Assembly: GCA_009773555.1 (NCBI GenBank)
Contig: WSXZ01000027.1
Span: 1-64,000 of the forward strand
Reading direction: 5' to 3'
Length of the DNA: 64,000 bases
From: Methylocystaceae bacterium
GTDB taxonomy: Bacteria; Pseudomonadota; Alphaproteobacteria; Rhizobiales; Beijerinckiaceae
The notes beneath the pieces are model-generated. The model searched no databases, was not told where the DNA came from, and saw only the letters and a program-made list of their open reading frames with translations. The stretch's first letter is position 1; the number at the start of each line of letters is the position of its first letter. The translations under genes were made by a program, and so were the position numbers. Of this stretch, positions 35,659 to 45,602 are shown piece after piece.

Positions 35659-36138
35659 CTATTCAGCGCGCCGCCAGTCGCCCGACTTGCCGCCCCGCTT
35701 TTCGACGAGTTCAACGCCTTCGATGCGCATGCCGCGATCGGCGGCCTTCAGCATGTCATAAATCGTCAGACAGGCGATTGAGACGGCCGTCAGCGCCTCC
35801 ATCTCGACGCCGGTCCTGCCGGTGACCGACGCTTCGGCGAGGACGCGCAGACCCGGCAACGACTCGTCGGCCGTGATCTCGACCGAGATGTTCGACAAGG
35901 GCAGAGGATGGCACAGCGGAATGAGGTCGCTCGTCTTCTTGGCCGCCATTATCCCCGCAACGCGGGCGACGCCGAACACATCGCCTTTCTTGGCCTGACC
36001 TTCGATGGCTAGATGCAGAGTTTCACGCGCCATCACCACCTGGCCGCGCGCGAGCGCCACGCGCGACGTCTCGGTCTTCGCCGACACGTCGACCATATGC
36101 GCTTCTCCAGCGGCGGAGAGGTGGGTGAGTTTGGTCAT
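35659..36138 (-). CDS. moaC: Cyclic pyranopterin monophosphate synthase
   Basis: Second half of the first step of molybdenum cofactor synthesis. 159 residues from ATG 36138. Signatures: [33 protein letters not shown] and [20 protein letters not shown], with Asp and Lys of the active site in [11 protein letters not shown]. It often follows trpC directly; here HicAB separates them. Confidence 0.96.
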   Translation of the reverse strand: MTKLTHLSAAGEAHMVDVSAKTETSRVALARGQVVMARETLHLAIEGQAKKGDVFGVARVAGIMAAKKTSDLIPLCHPLPLSNISVEITADESLPGLRVLAEASVTGRTGVEMEALTAVSIACLTIYDMLKAADRGMRIEGVELVEKRGGKSGDWRRAE

Positions 36139-36186
36139 CGCTCGCGTTTTGCGCTTTTGGCGGGTTCGAGGCAAGGTCGGATCACA

Positions 36187-36214
36187 TTGATAATTGATCA
36201 ATCGTGTGTATAAT
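36187..36214 (+). promoter_or_regulatory. hicAB promoter with internal palindrome
   Basis: TTGATA (36187-36192), 16 bp, TATAAT (36209-36214), about 22 bp before the hicA ATG. A perfect palindrome ATTGATCAAT (36193-36202) fills the spacer, well placed as an operator for the HicB antitoxin. Confidence 0.65.
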
Positions 36215-36236
36215 AGTGCGCATTACAGGGTGATTT

Positions 36237-36437
36237 ATGGCAAAGGTCGAACCCAATGCCCGTAAAATCGTCGCGCGACTGGAAAAGGACGGCTGGCTAA
36301 ACATCGGTGGCGGACGCCATGACCGTTTCGTCAACGAAAAGCGGCCCGGCGTCATGATCACTGTGCCGCGCCATCGGCAATTGACGCCCGGAACCGCGCG
36401 GTCCATCGCCAAGGCCGCCGGATGGATGGAACAATAG
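36237..36437 (+). CDS. hicA: HicA mRNA interferase toxin
   Basis: 66 residues, the family size. The double-stranded-RNA-binding-like fold with catalytic His is seen in IGGGRHDRFVNEKRPGVMIT and VPRHRQLTPGTARSIAKAAG. It is preceded by a strong promoter. hicB starts 3 bp after its stop. AT content around its promoter is higher than in neighbouring genes, in keeping with transfer. Confidence 0.88.
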   Translation: MAKVEPNARKIVARLEKDGWLNIGGGRHDRFVNEKRPGVMITVPRHRQLTPGTARSIAKAAGWMEQ

Positions 36438-36439
36438 GA

Positions 36440-36838
36440 ATGACACATTTCGTTGGGGTGATCGACGGCGCCGGGAAGAATTGGGGCGTGCGTTTTCCGG
36501 ACGTGGACGGTTGCGTCGGCGTCGGCGCGACGCCGGAGGAGGCAATCGCCAGCGCGACGGAGGCGTTGCGCGAAGTGATGAGCTATAAGCGCGGTGGCGG
36601 GTTCAAAATCAATAAGGCGCGAACGCTTACGCAAATTCTTGCATCCGGCGAAGTCGCGCCGGGAGAGACGACTGTGCTCATTCCACTGCTGCTCGACTCT
36701 GGCCGCGTCGTGCGCGCCAATCTGACCTTCGACGCGGGGCTACTTGAATCGATCGATGCGGCGGCGAAGAATCGGGGCCTCACGCGCTCGGCCTTCCTTG
36801 CGAGCGCAGCGCGGGAAAAGATTGAGGCGGGGAAGTAA
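36440..36838 (+). CDS. hicB: HicB antitoxin
   Basis: 132 residues from ATG 36440; ATG 36422, inside hicA, is an alternative start. The RNase-H-like N-terminal half (HFVGVIDGAGKNWGVRFPDV, then DGCVGVGATPEEAIASATEA) is followed by a ribbon-helix-helix DNA-binding end (NLTFDAGLLESIDAAAKNRG, TRSAFLASAAREK). It neutralises HicA and probably represses the promoter at 36187-36214. Confidence 0.88.
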   Translation: MTHFVGVIDGAGKNWGVRFPDVDGCVGVGATPEEAIASATEALREVMSYKRGGGFKINKARTLTQILASGEVAPGETTVLIPLLLDSGRVVRANLTFDAGLLESIDAAAKNRGLTRSAFLASAAREKIEAGK

Positions 36839-36873
36839 CTAAATTCACCACTTACGTTGGCGGCGCGCGCACC

Positions 36874-37713
36874 TTACGCCCCTGCCGGTGACCTTGCTGG
36901 GTCAGACTTGGGATTTCCTGCCGAGCCTTGCAGGAGTTCGCGCGTAGCCGCTTCGACGTCATGTTTGCGCATCAGGCTTTCGCCGACGAGAAAGGTGAAG
37001 ATGTGCGATTTTTCCAGGCGGACGCAGTCGTCATGCGTCATGATTCCACTTTCGGCGACAATGATCTTGTCGCGCGGAATCTTCTCGGCGAGCCTCTCGC
37101 TGACTTCGAGCGACACTTTGAAGTCGCGCAGATCGCGATTGTTCACGCCGATCAGACGCGTCTCCAGCGCCAGCGCGCGATCGAGCTCCCTCTCGTCATG
37201 CACTTCGACGAGCACGTCCATGCGCAGATCATGTGCGGCCGTGTTCAGCGCCTTGGCTTCGTCGTCGTCGACGGCGGCCATGATGATGAGAATGCAATCG
37301 GCGCCGTAAGCCCGCGCCTCATAGACCTGGTAGGGATCGAACATGAAATCCTTGCGGAGCGCCGGCAAATGCGTCGCCTTTCGCGCGGCTTCAAGATCTT
37401 CGAGTCTGCCTTTGAACGAGGGCGTGTCGGTCAGCACTGAAAGACAGGCCGCGCCGCCGGCTTCATAGGCGCGCGCCAATTTCGGCGGATCGAAGTCTGG
37501 ACGAATGATTCCCTTGGATGGGCTCGCCTTCTTGATCTCGGCGATGAGCGCGATGCGACGCTCGTTCAGTTTCTGCTCGATCGCATGGACAAAGCCGCGC
37601 GGCGGATCATGATCGCGCACGTTGCGCTCGAGCGTCGCGAACGGCATGCGCACCTTGGCCTCCGAAATCTCGGTGCGCTTATAAGCTTCGATCTTTCTTA
37701 GGATGTCGGTCAT
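36874..37713 (-). CDS. trpC: Indole-3-glycerol phosphate synthase
   Basis: Fourth step of tryptophan synthesis: ring closure of CdRP with decarboxylation. 279 residues, TIM barrel. Signatures: [69 protein letters not shown] and [10 protein letters not shown]. It follows trpD by about 120 bp on the same strand. Confidence 0.97.
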   Translation of the reverse strand: MTDILRKIEAYKRTEISEAKVRMPFATLERNVRDHDPPRGFVHAIEQKLNERRIALIAEIKKASPSKGIIRPDFDPPKLARAYEAGGAACLSVLTDTPSFKGRLEDLEAARKATHLPALRKDFMFDPYQVYEARAYGADCILIIMAAVDDDEAKALNTAAHDLRMDVLVEVHDERELDRALALETRLIGVNNRDLRDFKVSLEVSERLAEKIPRDKIIVAESGIMTHDDCVRLEKSHIFTFLVGESLMRKHDVEAATRELLQGSAGNPKSDPARSPAGA

Positions 37714-37834
37714 CTTCTCGCCTACGGCGGGCGGGCCGCGACCGCCATCGCTCGAATTGTTCCGCCGACTGCCGGCTGCTCATGAATAGCCGATAAACCG
37801 GCGCAATCCTATCCCGATCGAAGGGGAGGGCGGA

Positions 37835-38857
37835 TCAGGCGTCGCGATGGGAGCAGCGGATCAGCGCGTCGAGCTTGTCCCGCGCCGCGCCGGAATCGAT
37901 CGCCGCCTCGGCGAGCGCCGCGCCTTCGCGCACATTTGCGGCCCGCCCGGCGACGACAAGCGCAACGCCGGCGTTGAGGACCGCGACGTCGCGGTAGGCG
38001 TTCTTTGCGCCCTCCAGAACGGCGCGCAAGGCTTTGGCGTTATGCGCCGCGTCGCCGCCGACAAGCGCCTGAATCGTCGCGCGGGGCAATCCCGCGTCCT
38101 CCGGCGAGAGATCAAAGCTGCGGATCTCGCCGTCTTCCAGCGCGACGACATGGGTCAAGGCCGTCGTCGTCGCTTCATCGAGCCCGTCGTCGCCATGCAG
38201 CAACCAGACGCGCTTTGCGCCGAGCTCGCGAAGCGCGCGGGCCAAGGGTTCGAGCCAGTCGCGGGAGAAGACTCCGATCATCTGCCGCTCGACCCGCGCG
38301 GGGTTGCACAGAGGACCAAGCAAATTGAAGATCGTGCGCACGCCCAGCTCGCTTCTTACCGGCGCGGCGTAGCGCATCGCGGGGTGGTGCGTCGTCGCGG
38401 CCATGAAGCAGATTCCGGCCTCCTGGAGCGATGCGGCGGCGGCGTTCGGCGAAACGCCGACCTTGACGCCGAGTTCGCCGAGCACGTCGGAGGAACCCGA
38501 CAGCGACGAAGCCGCCTTGCCGCCATGTTTGGCGACGATCGCGCCGGCGGCTGCGGCGATGATCGCGGCAAGAGTGGAAATATTGTAAGTGCCGGCGCCG
38601 TCGCCGCCGGTCCCGACGATGTCGATTGCGCCGGCCGGCGCTTCGACGGGGGTCATCGCGGCGCGCATCGCCTCGGCGGCGCCTATGATTTCGTCGATTG
38701 TCTCGCCGCGCAGTCTCAGGCCCATGAGAAATGCGCCAAGCTGGGCGGGCGTGGCTTCGCCACGAAAAATCAGAGAAAACGCCGCTCTCGCCTCGTCGCG
38801 GGCAAGGGGCGCGCCGGAGACCAGCGCGGCGATGTAGGATTTGAAATCCTCGCTCAC
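37835..38857 (-). CDS. trpD: Anthranilate phosphoribosyltransferase
   Basis: Second step of tryptophan synthesis, joining anthranilate to PRPP. 340 residues. Signatures: DIVGTGGDGAGTYNISTLAA, VAKHGGKAASSLSGSSDVLG, FNLLGPLCNPARVERQMIG and LLHGDDGLDEAT. It lies between trpG and trpC. Confidence 0.97.
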   Translation of the reverse strand: MSEDFKSYIAALVSGAPLARDEARAAFSLIFRGEATPAQLGAFLMGLRLRGETIDEIIGAAEAMRAAMTPVEAPAGAIDIVGTGGDGAGTYNISTLAAIIAAAAGAIVAKHGGKAASSLSGSSDVLGELGVKVGVSPNAAAASLQEAGICFMAATTHHPAMRYAAPVRSELGVRTIFNLLGPLCNPARVERQMIGVFSRDWLEPLARALRELGAKRVWLLHGDDGLDEATTTALTHVVALEDGEIRSFDLSPEDAGLPRATIQALVGGDAAHNAKALRAVLEGAKNAYRDVAVLNAGVALVVAGRAANVREGAALAEAAIDSGAARDKLDALIRCSHRDA

Positions 38858-38927
38858 TGCAGTTCAGCGCCGTTGCGCAAGGAGAGGGCCGCCGGCCGAG
38901 GGCTGCAGGCGACCTTCGAAGCGGTCC

Positions 38928-39542
38928 TCACGCCGCCTTCTCACGCCGCCGGGGGCCCTCGTTCCACTCCCGCGCGAGATCGAGGAAATTTTGTAAAATT
39001 TTGTGGCCGTGCTGTGAGGTGATGCTCTCGGGATGGAACTGCACGCCATGCGTTGGGAGCGTCTTATGCGACAGCGCCATGATGAGGCCGTCCGGCGTCT
39101 CGGCGGTCACCCGCAGGCAGTCGGGAAGGGTGTCGCGGCTGACGATCAGCGAGTGGTAGCGCGTCGCCTGGAATGGCCCTTCGATGCCGCGAAACACGGC
39201 GTCGCCGTGGTGGAGGATGGTGGCCATCTTGCCGTGGATCGGCAACGGCGCCCGAATGACGTCGCCGCCAAACACCTCGCCGATCGACTGATGGCCGAGG
39301 CAGACGCCGAAAATCGGCACGGTCTCGGCGGCGGCTGAGATCAGCTCCATGCAGATGCCCGCCTCATGCGGCGTGCAGGGGCCGGGCGACAGCACGATCG
39401 CGTCCGGTCCGCCGGCCAGCACTTCGGCGACCGAAACGGCGTCGTTGCGGTGAACCGTGACGTTCGCGCCCAGCTGGCCGAAATAGTGAACCAGGTTGAA
39501 GGTGAAGCTGTCGTAGTTGTCGATAAGCGTGACGTTGGACAT
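38928..39542 (-). CDS. trpG: Anthranilate synthase glutamine amidotransferase subunit
   Basis: Supplies ammonia to TrpE. 204 residues from ATG 39542. Class-I amidotransferase residues: Cys in PIFGVCLGHQSIGEVFGG, and His and Glu in HGVQFHPESI; the N-terminus is IDNYDSFTFNLVHYFGQLG. The trpE subunit gene is 2.6 kb upstream on the same strand, separated by three genes. It may also serve folate synthesis. Confidence 0.96.
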   Translation of the reverse strand: MSNVTLIDNYDSFTFNLVHYFGQLGANVTVHRNDAVSVAEVLAGGPDAIVLSPGPCTPHEAGICMELISAAAETVPIFGVCLGHQSIGEVFGGDVIRAPLPIHGKMATILHHGDAVFRGIEGPFQATRYHSLIVSRDTLPDCLRVTAETPDGLIMALSHKTLPTHGVQFHPESITSQHGHKILQNFLDLAREWNEGPRRREKAA

Positions 39543-39601
39543 TGGGCTGCTGTCCAGCCTCCTGGCGCGGGTTTGACAGTGCAATAGGCTGGGCGGCGGG
39601 C

Positions 39602-40714
39602 TTAAGCAACCGTCGGACGGCGATCGTCTCGCGGCGAGAAGCGCCAGTCCGGCCGAACATCTTTGATCATCATGATCTCAGCCAGCGACTGACGGGTCAG
39701 AAGACCCAAGAACCGCCCATCCTCGTCGGTTACGCCGACCGCCTCTCCGCTCGTGAGCATGGGCAGGGCGGCGTCGATGTTCTCGCGACCATCGATCGTC
39801 GCCGGCTCCGGGCGAACGAAAGGCGCGATCGGCGCGCCGGGTTCGGCAGCCCGCAAGGCTTCGATGATGTTGGCGCGGGACAGGAAGCCGCTGAGCCGGC
39901 GCGAGGCGTCCACGACTGGGAATTCGTCCTGAGACGTGGCCAGAAGGATATCCACCGCTTCGCGCACGCTTGCGCTGCGTTCGATCACGGCGAGGCGCGT
40001 CTCCATCGCGTCGGCGGCTTTCAGGCCACGCGCCGCCTCGGACATCGACGTCATCTGCGCTTCGCCCGCCGCCGCGATATAGACGAAAATCGCGATGAAC
40101 AGCAGCAGCGGATTTCCGAACAGCCCCAGGAAACCGAGCAGGAAAGCGAAACCCTGACCGATTTGCGCGGCGATGCGCGTGGCGCGGCCCTTGCCAATCC
40201 AGATCGACAGCGCCGCCCGCAGCACGCGACCGCCATCCATCGGAAAGGCCGGGATCAAGTTGAACGCCGCGAGAAAGATATTCACGGCCGCCAGACGTTT
40301 TAAAAGATTGACGGATGGGTCGCCGATCTGGATCGCGTCTGAGAAATCGACGGCGCCAAGAAACAGGATCAGCAAAGCCGCAATGACGAGATTGACCGCC
40401 GGACCCGCCAGCGCGATCAGCAGTTCCTGGCGGGGCTTATCGGGCATGCTCTCCATGTCGGCCACGCCGCCGATCGGCAGCAGCGTGATCACCGGCGAGA
40501 CGATGCCATAGCGCCGCGCCATAAAAATGTGGCCGAACTCGTGCAACACGACGCAGACAAAGATCGCGACGATGAACAGGAGGCTGTCGCGCGCTGCGAC
40601 CGCGCCGCCGCGCTGGTAAGCCGCAAAGCCGATCCAGCCCAGGAGCAGCAGGAACGTGACGTGAATGCGCACGGCGGTTCCCATGAAGGAGCCGATCGTG
40701 AGGGACCATCGCAT
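39602..40714 (-). CDS. Site-2-protease-type M50 metalloprotease with CBS domains
   Basis: 370 residues. Intramembrane zinc protease: HEFGH in a helix (VVLHEFGHIFMARRYG) and the third ligand in NLIPAFPMDGGRVLRAAL. Two CBS domains follow (about 230-350: MTSMSEAARGLKAADAMETR onward), which may sense nucleotides. This class is the rhizobial/archaeal CBS type rather than RseP and has no PDZ. Its substrate is unknown. It lies between trpG and the LdtR-like regulator. Confidence 0.9.
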   Translation of the reverse strand: MRWSLTIGSFMGTAVRIHVTFLLLLGWIGFAAYQRGGAVAARDSLLFIVAIFVCVVLHEFGHIFMARRYGIVSPVITLLPIGGVADMESMPDKPRQELLIALAGPAVNLVIAALLILFLGAVDFSDAIQIGDPSVNLLKRLAAVNIFLAAFNLIPAFPMDGGRVLRAALSIWIGKGRATRIAAQIGQGFAFLLGFLGLFGNPLLLFIAIFVYIAAAGEAQMTSMSEAARGLKAADAMETRLAVIERSASVREAVDILLATSQDEFPVVDASRRLSGFLSRANIIEALRAAEPGAPIAPFVRPEPATIDGRENIDAALPMLTSGEAVGVTDEDGRFLGLLTRQSLAEIMMIKDVRPDWRFSPRDDRRPTVA

Positions 40715-40905
40715 TTGAGCTCCTGCGGTCGTGGTTAACAGCCGTTAAGATAGGACTGAGCGGCGGCTTGCGCTAGAGCGCTTCCCTGGGACCTGCTCTA
40801 ATCGCGGAGGCGCTCACGAAAAACGCCGGCGAAGCGGCCCTGGGGCGCTTGCCGGCGATAGATAGAGAGACAACAGGCGAGAGATGAGAAGAAAGCGAGA
40901 TCGCG

Positions 40906-41412
40906 TCAGAGGCGATAGCGGACCTGATCGGTCCAGAAGCGCTCCAGCCGTGAAAGCGAGGTATTGAGGGTGCGAAACTCGTCGCAGGAGACGCCGCCGA
41001 TCTGCTCGACCGTCAGCGCGTGCTTCTCATAAAGCTGCGCGACGATATCGTGGATTTGCTTGCCCTTCGGGGTCAGGCTGATGCGCACTGAACGGCGATC
41101 AAGGCGCGAGCGCGCATGATGCATATAGCCCATGTCGACGAGCTTCTTGACGTTGTATGAAACATTGGAGCCGAGGTAATAGCCGCGCGTGCGCAATTCG
41201 CTTGCGGTCAATTCCTTGTCGCCGATGTTGTAGAGCAGCAGCGCCTGCACGGAATTGACGTCGCCAAGATCCCGGCGGTCGAACTCGTCCTTGATGACGT
41301 CGAGCAGACGGCGGTGAAGGCGTTCGACGAGCGTGAGCGCTTCGAGATAAACCGGTCGGATCTCGCTGGCGCGATCCTCGCGGGCAGGGGCTGTCTTGGT
41401 CATGGCGCTCAT
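40906..41412 (-). CDS. LdtR-like MarR-family regulator
   Basis: 168 residues from ATG 41412, which has GGAG 6 nt upstream; earlier in-frame ATGs are less well placed. Winged helix: ALLLYNIGDKELTASELRTR and YYLGSNVSYNVKKLVDMGYM, wing RSRLDRRSVRISLTPKG. The long conserved form matches LdtR of Hyphomicrobiales, which controls an L,D-transpeptidase and stress tolerance. The neighbouring DUF6163 gene is the usual companion. Confidence 0.85.
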   Translation of the reverse strand: MSAMTKTAPAREDRASEIRPVYLEALTLVERLHRRLLDVIKDEFDRRDLGDVNSVQALLLYNIGDKELTASELRTRGYYLGSNVSYNVKKLVDMGYMHHARSRLDRRSVRISLTPKGKQIHDIVAQLYEKHALTVEQIGGVSCDEFRTLNTSLSRLERFWTDQVRYRL

Positions 41413-41612
41413 CGTCTTCTCCATCAGGGCGGATGCATCGCGCATCTCTTGATCGGCGTTCGATGAGATCAAATTAGATCGGCGCAGGTGAAAGGCAGTT
41501 TAAACAACAGCCTGAATCGCGCGTTTACCCCGATAGGGACTGTTTGCGGTGAATGAGAGATGAACTTAAACGTTCGATTTACGCTAATGATTTCTCTAAC
41601 AAGCCTTGCGCA

Positions 41613-42119
41613 TCAGGAAGCCTTTGGCGGTTTCCTGTCGAATTTGCGGCGACGGCGGCGTTCGCGCATGCGCTGCGCCTCGATATCGCGTCCGGCCTCG
41701 AAGGTCAGCCCGAAATACATGGCGATCAGCACGGCGTTGACGCCGATCAGCCAATAACCGCCGGTGAAGAACCCTGGCATGCTGAGCGTAAGAAAAATCT
41801 GCGCGCTTGCAACGAGAAGCCACAGCACGCCGCCCCAGGGCGTCGCCAGCCACAAGCCGACGCCGGCGATGAGATCGAGCACGGCGAAGAAAATTACGGC
41901 GGAGGCGGCGCTCTGCGGCATGGTTTCGAAGATCGAGCGTTCCGCGGCGAGAATGATCCGCCACTGCATCAAGCCTTGCACGAGCCAAAATAACGCGACG
42001 ATGCGCATGAAGCGTGAGAGCAGCACGCCCCATTTTGCGGCGTCGCCGCCATTCGGTTCGCCGACGCGAATTGCGCGGTAGGGATCGTCGCCGTCGTCGT
42101 AGATCGTTGGGCCATCCAT
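41613..42119 (-). CDS. DUF6163 family membrane protein
   Basis: 168 residues from ATG 42119. An acidic N-terminus (DGPTIYDDGDDPYRAI) precedes four helices (FMRIVALFWLVQGLMQWRII; AVIFFAVLDLIAGVGLWLA and two more) and a very basic end (MRERRRRRKFDRKPPKAS). It resembles DUF6163 proteins, four-helix inner membrane proteins of alphaproteobacteria near ldtR. Function unknown. Confidence 0.75.
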   Translation of the reverse strand: MDGPTIYDDGDDPYRAIRVGEPNGGDAAKWGVLLSRFMRIVALFWLVQGLMQWRIILAAERSIFETMPQSAASAVIFFAVLDLIAGVGLWLATPWGGVLWLLVASAQIFLTLSMPGFFTGGYWLIGVNAVLIAMYFGLTFEAGRDIEAQRMRERRRRRKFDRKPPKAS

Positions 42120-42168
42120 CAGAGGCGCCGCCGCTTGTTTCGCTGTCCGTGCGCTGTGGCGAAAATGG

Positions 42169-43698
42169 CTACTGCCCCCGCCGCGCGCGCGTTGCGAAGC
42201 GAACCGCTTCCTCGGCGGCGCGGAAAAGCGCTTTCGCCTTGTTGACGCATTCGCGGTGTTCATATTCCGGTTCGCTGTCGTAGACGACGCCGGCGCCTGC
42301 CTGCACATGCATCTTGCCGTCCTTCACGATCGCCGTGCGCAGCACGATGCAGGTGTCCATTTGGCCGCCGGCGCCGAAATAGCCGATGCAGCCGCCATAG
42401 ATGCCGCGCTTGTCGGTCTCAAGCTCGTCAATGATCTCCATGGCGCGCACTTTCGGCGCGCCGGAGACGGTGCCGGCGGGAAAACCCGCAGCGAGCGCGT
42501 CGATGCAGTCGTGGCGCGCATCGAGCTCGCCTTCAACATTGGAGACGATGTGCATCACGTGACTGTAGCGCTCGATCGTGAAACTGTCAGTGACGCGCAC
42601 CGTGCCCGTCTTTGCGACGCGGCCGACGTCGTTGCGGCCGAGGTCGAGCAGCATGAGATGTTCGGCGCGTTCCTTTTCATCGGCGAGGAGATCCGCCGCC
42701 AGACGCTCGTCCTCCGCCTTCTCCTCGCTACGCCAGCGCGTGCCGGCGATCGGGCGAATCGTGACCTTGGCGTCGGCGACGCGCACGAGGATCTCGGGAC
42801 TCGAACAGACGATCTGGAACGCGCCGAAATCGAGAAAGCATAAAAAGGGCGCCGGGTTCACGCGGCGCAATGCGCGATAGAGCGCAAAGGCGGGCAAAGC
42901 GAAAGGCGCGGTGAACCGCTGCGACAGCACGACCTGGAAGATGTCGCCGGCGCGAATATATTCCTTCGCGCGCTCGACCATCTCCAGAAAACGAGATGGC
43001 GGCGTATTCGAAACCGGCTCCTGAGCGAGGAGCTGCGCGTCGGTCCCGCCGTCGCGATGGTCCAGCGGCGCCTCCAGCGTCGCGACGACCTTGTCGAGGC
43101 GCGCGAGCGCCGCTTCATAGGCCGCCTTCGCCGCAACGCCGGCTTTTGGCCGAGCGGGCGTGACAATGGAGATTTCGTCGCGAACCGTGTCAAAGACGAT
43201 CATGACCGTCGGACGCATGAAAAGCGCGTCAGGCGCGCCGATCCTGTCTTCCTTGGCCGGTCCGAGGCGCTCCATCTGGCGCACCATGTCATAGCCGAGG
43301 TAGCCGAAGACTCCCGCCGCCATCGGCGGCAGCCGCACGGCCTGCGGCACGGCGGATTCGGCGATGAGCTGACGCAAGGCGACGAGCGGCGCCCCCTCGC
43401 AGGGCGTGAAGACGCTCGCGTCGTCGAGCGCGGCGCGATTAATTTCCGCTCTGTCGCCGACGACGCGAAAAATCACGTCCGGGTCGAGGCCGATCATCGA
43501 GTAGCGGCCGCGGGCGGCGCCGCCTTCGACGGATTCGAGCAGAAAAGCCGCGCCGCGCCGATCGCGCGTGAGCTTGAGATAGGCGGAGACCGGCGTTTCG
43601 AGATCGGCGACCAACCGGGTCACGACCAGCTGCGGCCGATCAGCGTCGTATTCGGCGCCGAAGGCGTCGAAATCGGGCTCGAACAGCGCGCCGCTCAC
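42169..43698 (-). CDS. trpE: Anthranilate synthase component I
   Basis: Chorismate to anthranilate with TrpG. 509 residues from GTG 43698, overlapping the ppiD stop by 4 bp (GTGA). Signatures: IFQVVLSQRFTAPF, PIAGTRWRSEEKAEDERLAA, LLADEKERAEHLMLLDLGRN, FPAGTVSGAPKVRAMEIIDE and GGCIGYFGAGG. The feedback-inhibition LLES element is present (AFLLESVEGG). Confidence 0.97.
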   Translation of the reverse strand: MSGALFEPDFDAFGAEYDADRPQLVVTRLVADLETPVSAYLKLTRDRRGAAFLLESVEGGAARGRYSMIGLDPDVIFRVVGDRAEINRAALDDASVFTPCEGAPLVALRQLIAESAVPQAVRLPPMAAGVFGYLGYDMVRQMERLGPAKEDRIGAPDALFMRPTVMIVFDTVRDEISIVTPARPKAGVAAKAAYEAALARLDKVVATLEAPLDHRDGGTDAQLLAQEPVSNTPPSRFLEMVERAKEYIRAGDIFQVVLSQRFTAPFALPAFALYRALRRVNPAPFLCFLDFGAFQIVCSSPEILVRVADAKVTIRPIAGTRWRSEEKAEDERLAADLLADEKERAEHLMLLDLGRNDVGRVAKTGTVRVTDSFTIERYSHVMHIVSNVEGELDARHDCIDALAAGFPAGTVSGAPKVRAMEIIDELETDKRGIYGGCIGYFGAGGQMDTCIVLRTAIVKDGKMHVQAGAGVVYDSEPEYEHRECVNKAKALFRAAEEAVRFATRARRGQ

Positions 43699-45602
43699 TT
43701 GTCGCGTTCCGCTCCGGTCGCGGCTTCCAAAGCCTTCTGGTTGATATCGACGCCGAGCGCCTTCTCGAGGCCGCCGACATATTGCTCCAGCAGGTCGTTG
43801 TGAAATGCAGGCTTCAGTTGCTGGGCGATCGTCTTCGCTTCGATCGAGCTCGGGTCGAACACGGGAGTCGTCGAGTCGCGCACGAAGAACACCAGCCGCC
43901 CATTGTCGACGACGGCGGAGCCGGCGTTGCGCGGCGCCACATCGAAGAATCGAACGATGACGTTGGTGTTGAAGTCGGGCCGCGCTTCACGCTTCACGTC
44001 ATTGGCGCGTTGGGTCTGAACGCCCACTTCCTTGGCGACGTCTTCGATTGACCGGCCCGCGTTCAGCTTGGCGACGATTTCATCAGCCTTGGCGGCGAGC
44101 GCCTTTTGCGCCGCGTCGCTGCGCATGGCGTCGACGACGGCCGCCTTCACCTCTTCGAATGTCTTCTGCCGGGCGGGCTCGATGCCGTTGACCTCGTACC
44201 AGACATAGCCGCCGTCACGCGTCGCGACGGTATCGTTATCGACGCCGATGTCCGACGCGAAGGCGGCCTTCACGAGGTCTGGACCGGAAGGAAGTCCGGC
44301 GATCGGCTTGCCGCTGCGGTCATTGCCTGCATCGTCGACGCCGTCATAGACCTGCGTCTCCAGCCCCACGGCCTTTGCGGATTCAGCGAGAGTTTTGCCA
44401 GAGGCGCGCTGATCCTCGATGGCCTCATGGAGCCGGCGCACTTCAGGCATCGCGCCCTGCGCGGCGATTTCCGCGCGCAGTTCCGGCTCGGCCTGCTCGA
44501 AAGTCTTGTTGTAGACCGCCGGGGCGATGCTCCTGACCTGAGAGACGACGGCGCCGAAGGCGGTATGAACCGGCTCGGTGAGCCCCGGACTGGGAAGCGC
44601 AAAAACCGCCGCGCCAACTTTGGGATCGCCGAAGTCGCGCTGCTCGACGAGGCCGAGGTTGACGTCCTTGGGATTGAGTTTGAGCTCGGCCGCCATCGCC
44701 TCGATGTCGGCGCCGGCTTTGAGCTTGGCGAGCGCAGCTTCGGCTTCCGTGTCGGTCTTGAACACGATCTGCCGCACGTCACGCTTTTCCGGCATGCCGT
44801 AGCGCTTCGATTTGACCTCGTCATAAAGCTTGCGCGCCTGCTCGGCAGGCACGCTCTCCGGCTTCCCGAGCGTGGACGGGCTGACGACCAGCGCCGTCAG
44901 CTTGCGGTATTCCTTGGCGCGGAAGGTCTGCTCGCGTTCGTCGAAGTATTTTTTCAGCTCTTCGTCGGATGGCGTCGCCGCGGCGCCGGCCAGCGACGGC
45001 GGCAGAATGACGTAGTCGATCGTTCGCGATTCATTGCGGAAACGATAGATCGCCTCGACCATCAACTTGGGCGGCTCGACTCCGGCGACGGCGATGTCGG
45101 TAATCATCTTGCGCAGGTAAGCGTTCTTCTGATCCGCGACGAAACCCCGCTCGGTGAAGCCGGAGTCATTGGCGATCTGCTTGAAGCGCATGGCGTCGAA
45201 TTTGCCGTCGGGCCCCTGAAACACCTTTTCGGACGCGAGAAGACGCTGGGTGGTCTCATCGCTTGCGGCCAGCCCGAGCTGCCGCGCCTTTTGGTCAAGC
45301 GCGACTTCCGTGACGAGTCGCTCGAGGATCTGCAGGTCCAGCCCCGCCTGATGCGCTTCTTCATTGGTGATCGCGCGCCGCATCCGCTGCTGAATGCGGC
45401 GGAGCTCATTCTGATACGCGCTGCGATAGGTCTCGACCGTGACTTCGCCGCTGCCGACGCGGGCGAGCCGCTGGGCGGTCATGCCGCGAAACACGTCTCC
45501 GACCCCCCAGATCGAAAAACTGATGACGATGACGCCCATGACCAGCGCCATGATGGTGCGGCCGATCCAGTTCTGCGAGGCGACGCGCAGGCCTTCTAGC
45601 AT
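43695..45602 (-). CDS. ppiD: Periplasmic PpiD/SurA-type peptidyl-prolyl isomerase
   Basis: 635 residues. One N-terminal membrane anchor (IGRTIMALVMGVIVISFSIW), then a SurA-like N-domain (QQRMRRAITNEEAHQAGLDL). The PPIase-like (rotamase) section is around 265-370 (KRDVRQIVFKTDTEAEAALA, DFGDPKVGAAVFALPSPGL). It helps fold proteins leaving SecYEG. trpE is coupled downstream, as usual in alphaproteobacteria. tpiA, its usual divergent or upstream neighbour, lies 6.5 kb away here. Confidence 0.9.
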   Translation of the reverse strand: MLEGLRVASQNWIGRTIMALVMGVIVISFSIWGVGDVFRGMTAQRLARVGSGEVTVETYRSAYQNELRRIQQRMRRAITNEEAHQAGLDLQILERLVTEVALDQKARQLGLAASDETTQRLLASEKVFQGPDGKFDAMRFKQIANDSGFTERGFVADQKNAYLRKMITDIAVAGVEPPKLMVEAIYRFRNESRTIDYVILPPSLAGAAATPSDEELKKYFDEREQTFRAKEYRKLTALVVSPSTLGKPESVPAEQARKLYDEVKSKRYGMPEKRDVRQIVFKTDTEAEAALAKLKAGADIEAMAAELKLNPKDVNLGLVEQRDFGDPKVGAAVFALPSPGLTEPVHTAFGAVVSQVRSIAPAVYNKTFEQAEPELRAEIAAQGAMPEVRRLHEAIEDQRASGKTLAESAKAVGLETQVYDGVDDAGNDRSGKPIAGLPSGPDLVKAAFASDIGVDNDTVATRDGGYVWYEVNGIEPARQKTFEEVKAAVVDAMRSDAAQKALAAKADEIVAKLNAGRSIEDVAKEVGVQTQRANDVKREARPDFNTNVIVRFFDVAPRNAGSAVVDNGRLVFFVRDSTTPVFDPSSIEAKTIAQQLKPAFHNDLLEQYVGGLEKALGVDINQKALEAATGAERDK

